NCBI GenBank assembly: GCA_948567375.1
Contig: OX419757.1
Span: 19,716,001 to 19,780,000 of the forward strand
Direction: 5' to 3'
Source of the DNA: Lunularia cruciata
Taxonomy: Eukaryota > Streptophyta > Marchantiopsida > Lunulariales > Lunulariaceae
Length of the DNA stretch: 64,000 nt
A program made the position numbers and the translations under genes. Under the pieces are notes generated by a model, which saw nothing but the letters and a program-made list of their open reading frames with translations, did no database searches and was not told the DNA's origin. Positions 48,125 through 60,300 of the stretch are shown here, in pieces (position 1 is the first letter of the stretch; each line of letters starts with the position of its first letter).

Positions 48125-50891
48125 TTACCGATATTGAGCAAACGAGGAGGGATCCATGTGCACATGGGTAGGAGGTGCAAAGCTGAATCTCAAAGGGCTC
48201 TGAGGTCGACGTTGCGGTGCAACAAAGTTTTCAGGAAAGAGAAGGTTATTGGGTATAACATCTGCAGATAGCTTTGGTAGCCTTGGGTTGTTGTCGTGCA
48301 GCCATCTTGCTAGCCATTTCTGTCCGAGTCTCTCTGGGTTAAGGAAGACACAGATCTAATTTGTGGGAGTAAATATCTTCTAGACATCGACAGATTACAA
48401 GCAATAGTTGGAGCATACCAATTTGCAAAATGGGTCTGGCTCCGCAGAAGAAAGTGGAGGATACGCACGCTGTAATTGGGTCGGACGATGGCTTCACTTT
48501 GGACAGAGCCGCAAGGCCTTTGATCAAAGTTGGATTCACAGATTCTTTGTAATACTTTGCTGCTATTTCTTTTGTTGGATATGGCTCCAAGATCACTATC
48601 ATCAACATCAACATCAACATCAACCGAGATATGAAAGGAAGATATCCCATTCTTTGACATTCTAGGAAAGAATAGGAACTTCCGGTGACTTATGCTTTAG
48701 CACGGGAGTGAATGAGAAGAATTCTGCCTTTCATCGATCTAGAGCTAAGTTGTGTTTGATCGATGGTGGAGAAGACTACAGATAGTTTTGACAGAGTTTG
48801 CTTACTGTCGGGGAAGAAGAACTTGATCTCTCGTTGAGCTCTCTCTGCTGAATCGCTGCCATGAATGGCGTTAAATCGTCCATCTTTTCCGAACAGAGCG
48901 CGTAAGCTGCTAACATTACGATTTGCAACGTGAAGGCGTCAGAGCAATACGATAAATCTAACGTGGTTGAGTGGTCTGCAGTAGCTCTAGACACCATATC
49001 ATATAGACGAGAGCAACTGAACCAAGACACAGCGAAGTACATAAGTGGAATGCTAGTAACTGACGTGAGAGATGAAATCTCACGGAAGATTAGTGAAGTT
49101 TCTGCATGTCTCACAACAAAAGTTCTTGCAGCTTACGATCGTTTCCAAATCGATACAGAAATCTCTTTACCGTTCAAGAATATCCTGTTCAGCGTGGACT
49201 GGACTGGCGAGTAGATTCAGAGCCTGTGAGATATATACAGTGAGGGATGTTGATGTTTGTCGTTTACAAGTGACTTGCATGAACAGTGCTTACTACCTCC
49301 GTAAGTCGACGCTACAATCGACAGAAGAGCTCAGTCAACTGCACAAGCTTCAAAACTACTGCTAATTAGCGAGATTCATTCCCCCAGTTAAACACCCCAG
49401 CTTGTCTCCACCTAATTCGTTCGAAAAATCATATAAAAGGAAGCTGATTGTATCGCCTATTTACCTAAGGAAGTAAATTCCCATCTCCTCAATCATGTGG
49501 TAGGAAGCAGCCCTTGGACTCAGTTTAGTTGAAGGAGAATCAGATAAATCCTTCCTCTGAGAGTTTGACGTAAAGGGTTTTCTTGCAAGGTGTCGTGACT
49601 ATAGATTCTGTCGAGCATGACATTTACTGTCTGTGGCCTGAATACACAAGCAGACAACGGGAAGAATGAGTACCTTTGAGGGTGTGTTGTTCGAGCCTTT
49701 GTAGCGTCTTTGGGACCCATGAGGTTCCGGAAGGCTCGCACACAATTGTCCCGGGCCAACGCCATAACGAAGATTGGTCGCCTACACGAATTTACAGCAT
49801 TTTGGTGTAAAGACATTTGAAACAAATTTCTTCGAAAACAACTGATGTGCGACTACTCTTTCGTCGCCTGAACTTCAAAGGCAGCTCGTCTCTTTGTATG
49901 CAACCGGTATATATATGATGAGGGCTAATCAGCATCTTAGTGATGTTAGAAATGGTCCTCGCTGCTCTTCAGTATTGATTACATTCAAATTCCGACATCA
50001 ATGTATATAAAGTCAGCCATCCACTCCTACGAATTTTATTTGTAACATTGCTCCTGCTGTTGGAGACTGTCGTTAGTATATCCACTGGGTTGGAGGAGGT
50101 GGTACCGCATCATGTATTGGATCATAGGTTCGTAGTAAGGCGCGTTCCTCGTATGACCGTCATAAAATTCTTCTGCTCTCAAGCGGGTCAACTGCGTAGA
50201 TGAGATTCAGTCGGAATTACTCACCTATCAAGGATGGATGGTTCTTTCGCTTCATCTGTTTTGGGATGTATGTAGTGCTCAAGCCCGGGATGGAAGGGAA
50301 TTGCAACTGGTTAAATCGTCGTCAAATTGGTAAACAAGCGAAGAAAAATCAAGTAATCGTTTAATCTAAAGCACCTCTTGCTGGATAATCTGTGCTCACA
50401 CTGACTAAGCTCTCGGCGGAAATTCAATGCATAAAAGGTGCAAAAGTCTTAGTATTATTCAATTGGAGTCGAGAGGAACTCCATTCCGGCAGGAAAGAGA
50501 CTTTCCCTGACTTAAGTTAGAAATATGAGCAAAGAAATCTAGAATCTCTTCATTTAGTAAGCACAATTGTCTAAACTGCCCTTCAAGGTGTGACCAAGTA
50601 CTATTTAGCTTTCAGAAGTGGACGGCGGGTGATGCAGGTCAGAGCTGCTAACAGAATGAACTGATGTGATATTGCAACTAGTGAACGGAATCGCCTGTTC
50701 CTCTCGAAACAAGATACAAGTGAAATTAGCCGTGAAGTGCCAACCTTTATTCTGCCAGCTTTAAGAATGGTAAATTTGTATCGCTTAATCGTGTGCAAGA
50801 TTTCCTTTTTGTAACCTGCTTCGAGAGCATCTGGCTTGATGATGGCCAGAGTAACCTCCATTGGGAACAACGCACTAGTGATGCGCACCAT
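48125..50891 (-). CDS. NME5: NME5/RSP23-like nucleoside diphosphate kinase with Dpy-30 motif (radial spoke type)
   Basis: Six exons: 50745-50891, 50106-50191, 49674-49781, 48806-48906, 48465-48595, 48125-48319, joined in frame to 255 residues (human NME5 has 212). The NDK domain spans about 12-147: Lys19 in IIKPDAL, Tyr59 in EEFYDGH, LMGPKDATKAR (98-108), THPQSLRALFGK, and the active-site histidine His129 in NAIHGSDS. A Dpy-30 docking motif follows (about 160-203: YKESVNPTLIKGLAAL, then WLARWLHDNNP). This pairing is typical of NME5 and of Chlamydomonas radial spoke protein RSP23, which sit in motile axonemes. Expression in sperm is therefore inferred. The ATG at 50891 has a good context (ACCATGG). 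The junction between exons 5 and 6 is the least certain; donors at 48469 and 48465 compete. Confidence 0.88.
48599..48625. repeat. Hexanucleotide repeat at an intron end
   Basis: About four and a half units of ATCAAC lie immediately upstream (on the minus strand) of the exon-5 acceptor of the NME5-like gene, so the usual pyrimidine tract is replaced by a GTTGAT repeat. Confidence 0.8.
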
Positions 50892-52442
50892 GGTTGCTGC
50901 CTTGCTATTTACGTCAACTGGATCTTGTGTTTCAGGATCCCCCGGACCCTTCCTGGCTCCCCCCGATTCAAGCGATTGGACACGGCGAAAAGTTCCTATG
51001 ATAGTTCGGGCGCCCACGAGGATCTTGACGCTACTCCTAATTTCTGGAGCTTACTCAGCAGATACCTACCATAACGAATTCAGACTCCTTGAAAATTCCT
51101 CTAGTGTCAACGAAAAGTCAGCCTCGCACAAAAATCCGAACCCTAAACTCTCATAGCGATCGAATTGCACCGCGGAATTCGAGATCAAGCGGTGCTCTGA
51201 CCGCCCTCTTCTTCCGGAGATACAAAAGATATGGAGAGCTGCGAGAGCTCGACAAAAAGCGGGGCGAGTATCTATGCGCTTAATCAGGCAGAACATCAGT
51301 GGGTCAACCCTGCGACAAAAGGTCCGATGCTGATCACGCTGATGCGCTGGACTATGGACCTTGATGATTTGGAATTTCACTGGATTCCTCTCGTGGAGCG
51401 TGGACTGGAGTAACTGATTGAATGTCAATTCCTGAATGCACCGTTATAATCCACAATTCTTCCCTGATTCCATGGCCAGCGGGACGACGGGATGGCAAAT
51501 CTCTATGTCCACGGTAGCGGGCAAGCTGGTTTTCGAGGAATTCGATCTTCAACTCTCGCTCTTTACTTAACTCTGGTTCGAGAGAGCACACTAGTGTGAA
51601 CGAGGAAGGCGGCATTGAAATCACTTTCTAGGTGTTCTTATCACACCTGGAGACTGACCAGTATGAAAACTTTCCATGCCAAGTGCATCTTCGTCAATCT
51701 TCGAACGACACCTTCGGATCTCAAACATATTTTCTTTTGCACGCTTTCTTTAAAAGGAGGAGCGAACCAACAGACCTTCTGCAGAGATCAGACGAGCACA
51801 ACCTCTTTTATCATCAGCCCGTTCTCGTATGCACGAGCACAGCCTGCAAGAGGTTGTCCTCGTGCTACGAGAACACGCTGATGATAAAATAACCAACATG
51901 CAAACTCAAAAATCTAGAAATTGAGTTCAGACACGAAAGGAAAAAGAGATTGACTGAAGGTACGGGAGAAAAAGCTCCCAATCGGCCATAACTAATTAAG
52001 TGAAGGTGGATGCAGAAGAGCAGCACAAGTTATCCTTTGACATAACGATAGTTCAATTGGAGAACATAGGCTTCAGAACTGGTATATCCAACTGCACATT
52101 CATCATTTGGGCATGCCACCAATTGATTCAAGTACCGAGTCATCAAACTCACTTTATCTACTTGCATGATGCAAGTGACGAATACAACGATATCAAAGCA
52201 TTCGACTCCCCCATAGTCTTCACCTGTCCGATACACAGTCTAGAGGTGAAGTCGAGTCTTACGACATAACATCAAGAAAATATAAATTCCATTGATCCCA
52301 ACATCACTATTAAGTGATTGCTTGAATCTGGAGAATAGATCTGCTACTCTAAATCCTTAATTCTCATTTCAATAGAAATGTGATCAGTACCGGGCACTAA
52401 CAGGAATAACCACCGGCGAAAGTTCATGGCACTGGTTATGCC
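50892..52442. other. Region between NME5-like and GH17 genes
   Basis: It must contain the NME5-like promoter and the glucanase 3' end. Open frames at 51066-51892 lie on both strands and none is familiar. At about 51785-51885 a stretch and its inverse (ATCAGACGAGCACA... and TACGAGAACACGCTGATGATAAA) suggest a weak inverted repeat, including TTTTATCATCAG and CTGATGATAAAA. Confidence 0.4.
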
Positions 52443-53789
52443 TCAATAGTGGAGGCTGTAAACCTCACTAAAATCTGGATTGTACAATCCCCAATTCTGC
52501 TCAATCCCAGCAGGCTTTTGATTTTCATTGAACATGGCGAATAGGTAAGCATTGAGCTGTCGATCTGGGTACAGGGGAGTTCCTGCATTCGCGAGATTCA
52601 CCAAATTCTGGTTATGAATCTGAGCATTATATGCACTGGCATCCGCGCCGCCGCCGCCAGAGGGCCAGCCGATCTCTCCAATCCGTACAGGCAACGTACT
52701 GTGTCCAATTTTCGCCAAAGCTGCATATGTACTATCCAGTTGCTGAGCAAGCAGATTGTTGTAGGTTAACCCATTCCCGGAGTCGTAAACTCCAGACTGG
52801 GATGTCTCCAGACGACCATACTCCAGCGAGATGTCATTTCTGGCGCCTTGTAAGGCGAAGTACGGGTAGATGTTGATAATGAAGAAAGAACCCGTCGAGG
52901 ACAAGAAATCTGTGAGTGCTTGCATTGTGGTAGTGTCTCGAAATTCTCCTGCTGACGGAGGGAAAGTGTTCATCGTGACATTGAAAGCATGTCCATGTGT
53001 GACTTTAATCTCACTTGTACTCGGATCCTGTTGCAAAGCTTCATTCAGGTTTTGCATGGATGGTAGGAGCCTTTCCTTCTCGTACTGGCTTCCAGCTGTC
53101 AGTACTTCATTCCCCACTGTTATGGCTATGATATTGCTCGAGAGAAATGGTATTATATTCCCGTTGACCCAAATTTTCGCGGAGTCCACGGTTGATAGGT
53201 GCGTAGAGTAATCGGCATTTGTGAGACCCACAGTGAGCTCGATGCCTTGGTTGGCGAAAGCGCCCAGAGTTTCAGGGTATGTGTGATAAAGGCGGACATT
53301 CTTGATCCCAAGACTCACAAACTTTTGCACAACGGCTTCTTTGCTCGGAAGATTATCGCCGTCCTCCCCAAAACAAATTCCCAGCCACGCATCTACATTA
53401 CCAAGCATGAAAGGAAGTTAAGGTCATTGCCTGCAATCTTATCTATCCCACAAATATGAGCATTGATCTTTGGCGCCATGCAAATCTAATCTAGCTTTCC
53501 AGTGGACCCTGATGCCCAAGAATACCAACATCCAGTAGTTAGCAATAGCCACATGTTTTCCACTGCTCCACTGTTCCACTGTTTGAGTAATAAGATCAAG
53601 AGAAGAAGAAACCCGTTCCAATTCTTTGGTTCAGCAATCAAAGAATTGCTGAATCAAGGTACGATACTTAGTTGTTTTTGCAGATGCAAATAGAGTGAAA
53701 AGCAACCGACCTGCAATCCCGAATCGTGGAGTTACGCAGCAAATCAAAAGCATGACCTTCAAAATCGAAATGCTCAGTTGAGGAGCCAT
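52443..53789 (-). CDS. Glucan endo-1,3-beta-glucosidase (GH17), secreted
   Basis: Two exons, 53711-53789 and 52443-53392, give 342 residues. Exon 1 codes for a signal peptide (MAPQLSISILKVMLLICC, cut predicted near residue 26), and the intron falls exactly at the signal/mature border, as in many plant GH17 genes. The mature enzyme starts near DAWLGICFG. The catalytic acid is likely Glu122 in VGNEVLTAG and the nucleophile Glu266 in IGEIGWPSGGG. One N-glycosylation sequon is seen (NVT at about 164). There is no C-terminal CBM43 or GPI signal, so it is a short, probably apoplastic form. The family hydrolyses beta-1,3-glucan (callose or fungal walls), in development and defence. A TATA box lies about 100 bp upstream. 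Confidence 0.93.
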
Positions 53790-53890
53790 TGGAGCAGTGA
53801 CTTTTTGTGAGGATCAAGTAAGCTCTGCAAATCTTTCAGACTTTGAGGCTGTTCATTCGCGTTCTTGCAATATTCAGCCGCAGAGCGTTG

Positions 53891-53900
53891 TTTATATACA
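53891..53900 (-). promoter_or_regulatory. TATA box of the GH17 gene
   Basis: On the minus strand the sequence reads TGTATATAAA about 100 bp before the ATG at 53789, a normal distance for a plant TATA box plus a short leader. Confidence 0.6.
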
Positions 53901-56118
53901 CATATCAATGCTTAATGTGAATTCGATTCTCAGCATGATCTGCTGACCTTCGATTTCCACTGAATGCAATAGATTCCCGAGTGTTGCATTCAGTCGTTCA
54001 TTACTGGGTATCAGACATTCAGAGGCTTTGACATTCTTCAAATTTCCTGAATCTTGTAGTCCAAGTGATCAGACTTCCATGGCTACAGGAGTTTCTTTCC
54101 AAGAATATGCTTAGCATCGACCTTCTTTGCGTAGACTGTCTGAAAGTTTTGAACTTGTTTCAACATACGACATTGGCAGTGTTCAGAGATGAGGACTTCT
54201 GGATCTTTCCCGCAGTCTGAAAACAACACGCTTAGGTGCTGCAAACCTTAAACTAATACATAGATTACTAAACTCCAAGAATCTTGGACTTCATGGTCCT
54301 CTTTCTGGAGTTGTACTTACAGTTATATTCAACTCTTCCAACGGGATATTGATGACAATCACACGCTCGGCTGAGATTGTCTTCAGCATCCTTGATGAGC
54401 CGAATATACTGAACAAGAGAATCCCCGCCAAAAATTTGACTTCAGATTCGACGACTAGGTACGTAGTATTATGGTGAATTTCTAACTCGCAAGAATGTTG
54501 AATGTGCAAGTAACGCCTCAGGTTGACAATCCTTTCCGGTCAATGCATATACAAGAACACTAATAGTCAAGCTTAAGTAAAAAAAACAAATGTTTCGATC
54601 ATGTATATAGTCGGATCTCAGGTGAGGGATTGGATTCCAGCCGTGGACTTTATGCATATAGTTTGTTTCACAGCTCGAATCTCAAACCAGAGTACAGTAA
54701 CAACCAGAGCCGAGCGTTCTCGTCCCAGTCTATCGGTGGAGATGTTCGTTATCAGGACTGAGAGAGAGATGGACAGCGCAGTACGGTAGTTGTCAATCGG
54801 ACCCAAGCGTAAATCCCTTGCATCCGGGTGGATTGTTCACTCGTTGACATCGTTCTGAAACATAATATGACTATGCACCATAGCTACGCGTAGTTGACTA
54901 GAATCATCAGATGTCGCGATCGACAGGTCGTGAATTGAATGGACAAATTGACAAATCAACTCTCCTAGCCAGGGTATACCTCTAAGTCCCGCTCTTTGGT
55001 TTCAAACTAGCCTTTTGACTCTTTGGGTCTTCCGGCCTTTATATTTCATTTCATTTCATAGATTTAGACGGCTGATCAATCGAAAGAAGAGAAAGCCGTT
55101 CTTCCAAAGTCAGGCAGTCAGCCTTCTTCAGCATATGTACAGGTGATGAAAATAGATGGTTCGGCAAATTCATGACCACTTTGCGAACTCTTGATGGCTG
55201 TTGGTACCTCTGGGAAGATACATACAAACTGTAATACGAGAAATGATGACAATTGTTAAAACAACAGACCGAATTCCTGGATTCCAAAGTTTACAGGTTG
55301 CAGAATGCATTCAATGAGTAAGTTAACATATACTTCCGCACAATACACATTCGATGTAGCAAGTTGACATGTCTATCATGAGTACCGTAAGAGGTGGCCT
55401 ATGCTGAGTCTAGAATTATGTCTCTTGGCTGCTGTTCTTCCCTCCTTGGGCATGCCACCAGATAATCTCTTAACTCCATGGAACGAACTGCCAGAACGTG
55501 ATAGTCATGGTCGCCCTGTCAAGTGTCAGTTCCTCGTTGTACTCCTTTGACTCAAAACCGGGAACACTACCTGCAGATGGTGAGTTATTTCCAGAGCACT
55601 GCTTGAAGGCAGTGATAACATGAAAAACCTGCAGACATCTGTGTAAACATACACATTATCTGCAGACGATCTGGTACTTTATCTGACACAGTTATTGGAT
55701 GTGTCTGGGTGGAGCTCACTCCACCATTTTGTGTCCTTATACCTCACATCTTGACGAAGAAAATGCTGATGAAGACCTTTTCACGATCGATATTATTAGT
55801 GGGAACTTTGTGAACTATGAAGTAAAGTTGACCCCCTCATCAATCACCACAAGTGGCAGGCTTTCTTTATTTAGTAGATCTATTACGAGTAAATGTACTG
55901 CTACACTGTCAGGACATCGAATCGTCGGCAAGCTTTAAGAATTTTCATGTATTATTCTACGGATCGCGCAAAAAATCATTCCTGTTTGGAAGCCCACCTC
56001 CCATGCGGAAAGAGTGCCAGCAGAAGCGAAACTGGAACAAGCACAAAAGCCTCCTTTGGACACTTATGTCGCCCCCATGTGGGACATCAGCCAAACGCAG
56101 CTTATTCAATTTCTAAAG
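53901..56118. other. Intergenic, no recognised gene
   Basis: Upstream DNA of the glucanase gene and beyond. Short open frames at 54291-54806 and 55699-56116 occur on both strands without familiar motifs or splice partners. I see nothing else to support. Confidence 0.5.
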
Positions 56119-56334
56119 AAAATAAGGCGACCACGTTGACCACATGAAGGATGGGAAGACCCCTTCCAACCGTACAAGGGAGAGACAAAAGAGGTAAAAT
56201 GGAGCTAGGCCCCAATAGTATCGATATGAGAAATCTGCCCTACCAACTTCAGATATCCGAGCGTAAGGTCTACAAATCTGGAGCATCCAAAGAAGCTATC
56301 ACCTAGTGCGATTGCTCTCTCCTATGGATTGCAC
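56119..56334 (-). mobile_element. 5'-truncated non-LTR insert with perfect 12-bp target-site duplication
   Basis: The 216-bp insert aligns with 41185-41400, the 3' end of copy 2 (phrases GGCGACCACG, GAAGGATGGGAAGACCCC, CATCCAAAGAAGC, CACCTAGTGCGATTGCTCTC). CAATTTCTAAAG is present on both sides, at 56107-56118 and 56335-56346. It ends at the same 3' point as the inserts at 10038 and 47182. Confidence 0.9.
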
Positions 56335-56407
56335 CAATTTCTAAAGGGATATGATACTTCGTATTTGAACTGCAAAATTTACACCGGAACTCCGAGTCGT
56401 GAGCCCT

Positions 56408-56770
56408 CTAACGAACAGTGAAAGGACGGACAATAAATGGGTATAAAAGCACTGTAATAACGGCACATGTTAGTATTTGCAGTCTCGTCCTCCTAAGACC
56501 AGTGTGAACCTGAGTCAGAATCAGCACTGGCTGTGCTGAGATACGTGCAGTATCATCCGTCATGACCCGACAAGTGAAACAGATACGATCAACAGATCGT
56601 AAAACGGAATTGAGAAACAGAAATTTTTCATGAAAATGGACAGCATCCTTTCTTCGGACGCAGTCCTCAATCGTTCGTGAGGAGAAGTTTCTGAACAGTT
56701 TCATCTCCTTGCGAGAATACACTAATGTGGCCAGGTAAGGGCTATGTAAGTCCTGACTACACCGTGCCAT
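56408..56770 (-). other. Open frame of 120 codons, unassigned
   Basis: Minus-strand frame ending with a hydrophobic stretch (LQILTCAVITVLLYPFIV). No family is recognised and no splice-linked exon was found. It lies 950 bp upstream on the coordinate axis from the channel gene stop codon, on the same strand, so it could be part of a separate small gene or chance. Confidence 0.2.
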
Positions 56771-57356
56771 CAGCAGGTACCATCCCTGAGCTTGCAGCTG
56801 GTTTATGACTACCTCCGCGAGTGACCTTTACTAAGGAGTGACAGTCCAAGAAAACGCACGTCATCTCCTTCCATATACAAGGCGCCATGTTACATTATGG
56901 ATGCCTGTGTGTACATGGTCACTCCATCCCCAGCTGTGGTATGAATACATTAACGTGGGGAAAGTATCAAACAATAAATGCTTCCCGGTAACCTATATAT
57001 AAGCTTTCCCAGAATTCTAGTGCGCGCAATTTACCTCCGCAGAAGCTGCACCTTAAAGTGGCCACTAATCATCTAAATTTCTTCAATTTACACAAGGATG
57101 CGACATACAACTCCCCTGACCAGCTCTAGCTTGGAAAATATATAAAGAATGAATGGACCTTGGCTGGACGTTCAGGTAGCTGTGCGGACAAACATGCCTG
57201 CGAACACATTTTACACCATTCGTTCTCCCTGCTGCTATACAACTGTTGGATGTATAGGAGTAAGGTGCTCCCATGCGATGAAACCGCCGAATCTGCAGTT
57301 GTCTATGTACCTAGTACCAGCATGATACTTTTGCGTTGTGTGGCTGCTTAGCTGGC

Positions 57357-60300
57357 CTACCTCTCCCTGTCTCTCCCGTCAGGTGTGGAGGGTGAAGGAC
57401 TCGGTTGTGGTGTCGATGAATCTCTTCGATCTTTAGCTGTTGGTACATTTCCGCTCCCATTTCGTGAAGCGACCAATTCTCTGTGTTTTGCTGGAGGTGG
57501 AATGTCATCATCTAATGGGAGGGTTCTTTTCGGCCCGTCCAATGCTACGCCCAACACCAGGTTATCTTCCACAGAACTTAGCCTTGGAGAAGGAGGTGGA
57601 ACACCTTGCGTTTTCTCCTCTGTGGTTCGACTTATGCTGAATCCAATTTCTGACTTCTGTTGTACTGTTTTATCCTCCGAAGTTCGGCTGACGGTAAATC
57701 CACTATCTGACTTCTGCTGAACTATTTTCTCCTCTGTAGTTCGGCTAATGGTGGATCCATTTTGTGGTGAAACACTTGATCCACTTTCAGATCTTTGCTG
57801 TGAAGCAGGTGACTCCCTCCAGAAATCATCGAGCAGCTCAGCGGTGGTCTTCTCAGAGTTGCTGCTTGCGACCGCTGGCTCTTCAGGAGCTTCATGAGAT
57901 GGAGCGACGGCAGGTATGTCAGCCTTTGTTACCTTCACATGCTCGGGGGTAGACTTACTACCAACTTTTTCGGCATGGGCAACATCCAATTGAAGCCCTG
58001 AATCTGTAGGCCCATCTGGAATATCGACAGGGGGTTTCTCAAAGGCAGCCTTCAAGAGAGTTATATCTTTGGAATTAAGTCCCATTGAGTCAAGACCTTC
58101 AAGCTGAGATTTGGTGACAGGAAGTGCCTCGTTGGGGCTGGTATTCCCAGACTTCGTATTCGCTCCACCACCTGAAGCGACCTTTTCTTTGGGCTTAGAT
58201 TTCCCTTTAACATCAGGAGACTCCTCATTGAGTTCAGCTGACTTCACAGACTTCATTGTCTCCTTGGCAATTTCTAAATCAACCTTCGAGTCCTCGTCGT
58301 CGGACTCATCGGATTTGATGTTGGAAGCCTCAATTAGCATCATTGGTCGCCTTCGTGATTCATCGCTACCGCGTACGTCTCGAAATGGAGCTTGACGAGC
58401 TTCATTCTCATCCAATATACGCTGAACTGAGCGAATGGGAGTGGCGAGGCGTGCGTTGTGATGGCTTATAACTCTCAACATGTCAAGCAATATGATTTCC
58501 TGCAAAACAAACAACGATAACGCAAAATTAATCATACTTACTCGGGCCACATAGCGTTGACATAGACCTACAGCGTCCAAAACTCATGCACAGTTTCTCC
58601 ATGCCCTGCAAAACCTTCGTGGCAAGGAAGGAACTACACTTGGTGAAAACTAAACAGATAATTCCTTACTTTCCTTCTACAAAAGTTCCGAATACTCAAA
58701 ATAGGTCCACAAATACCACTTTTGACATGCTATATAGCAGAACTTATGATCGACTTACTTTAACACGCAAGTATTCCTCGAAGTGAGAAGTCTTGACAAA
58801 ACATGATATCAAAATCTGCAAGACAGAACACACGTCGTTAGAGCTCCAGAGGAAGGAGATTAGACACTGATACTTTTTTAGTCGAGGGAAACTACGTAAT
58901 CGAACCCTCTTAGTGAAAACTCACCAACAAGGCCTGGTTCTCAGGATCAACATTATCGAAAAAAGCTCGCCGATGTAACCTCTGCTGTTCGACCTGAGGA
59001 TGTTTGCCTAACACCTTCCTCATGTCTGCAACAATGTTCTGTAGTCCATTCACAAGTTGATGACAACAGGTTAATTTATGTACAAGAACCTGCAGATCAT
59101 TCCGAGATCTCTTGAACATCAACGTTCCAGGTCTAACATCATTTCTGCTGCTAGCCATCTCCCAACGACAAGACACTGGGTGCGTAATGTAATAACATGA
59201 CTCACAGTGAGTTTGCCAGCGTCAAGATGACTTATCCCGATGTGAGTCTTAATACGCCAGTGAGTCTTCTGACTAAGATTGCGTACGACACTGACGGTGA
59301 ACTTGTGGTTGGGAATATGGACAGCTTCTCGATCATCTCCCCTGATTACTGTGGGTGACCACCATCCAACATGCTGCAAAAGAAAACCAAACGATCGCAT
59401 TCAAGACCTTGGTCTATTTGGCTCCATCTACTTCCTCGTAAGAATCATAGTACGGTCTAGACTCGTAAGAAGAGGAAATGGGAACCAGAGAGCAAGCGCA
59501 GCACCATTTCACTAAACACTGGTCAAGCTGATTTACCTCGACAGTACCAGAGACCTCCTGGCCTTCTATTTTGGTCTGGATCCACTCGTTCTCCACGAAA
59601 GGTCGAGTTGCATGTATCATGATGCCGGATAAAAAGTTTGTAAAGATCTGTATACCAGAGAACCGTGGTGAAACAATCAAAAATTTAGGTTTCCGAAATC
59701 CCCACAAATCTCACATCCTTTACCCCAATGATACTAACTTCACCTATTGAATAAGAAAAGTGTTCAGTACCTCTCGTCCTGCAAGTGTAAGCAACACGGT
59801 TCCAAAGCCTCCAGCAGTGATCCACTTTTGGGTAGAAAATCCCAGCAACTCCATAAACAAACACACAGCCGCCACCCAGACGGCAGTATACACTGTGTTC
59901 CCAATAAACTGCACACCGATCTGGCAAACCGTAGAAACGGCAGTCAGAATAACGAAGTCACCAAAACGTTTCTTTGGATCCTAGACTATGCATGTCAGCG
60001 CAAAGGCCATAACGAGAAAAACTTCCGCGAAAAAGTTAACTCACATTGCTCCTATCCGGGGCCTCTTGGCGGTCAAGGACCATTCTCTGGACCTGTTGAG
60101 TCAAGCTGCAGCAAAAATCCCAACAGAGCAGAACTACTTAAAACCCGAAAGAAATCAACGAGGGCACAATGAGTAAGGGAATCCAGAACCGGTTGGACCA
60201 GGTTCCATACGCAAGACATCAAGGAGCGCATATATTGGTAAATGAGAGCAGAAGCCGTTCTGGGAACGGGTTATCAAGGAGCACGTATATATACAGCAGG

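Noticed and set aside
51352-51624. Minus-strand frame with MISMPPSSFTLVCSLEPELS as an extra 5' exon of the NME5-like gene
   Set aside because: The ATG at 50891 is in a good context and gives the normal NDK N-terminus; no phase-matched join to this frame was needed or found.
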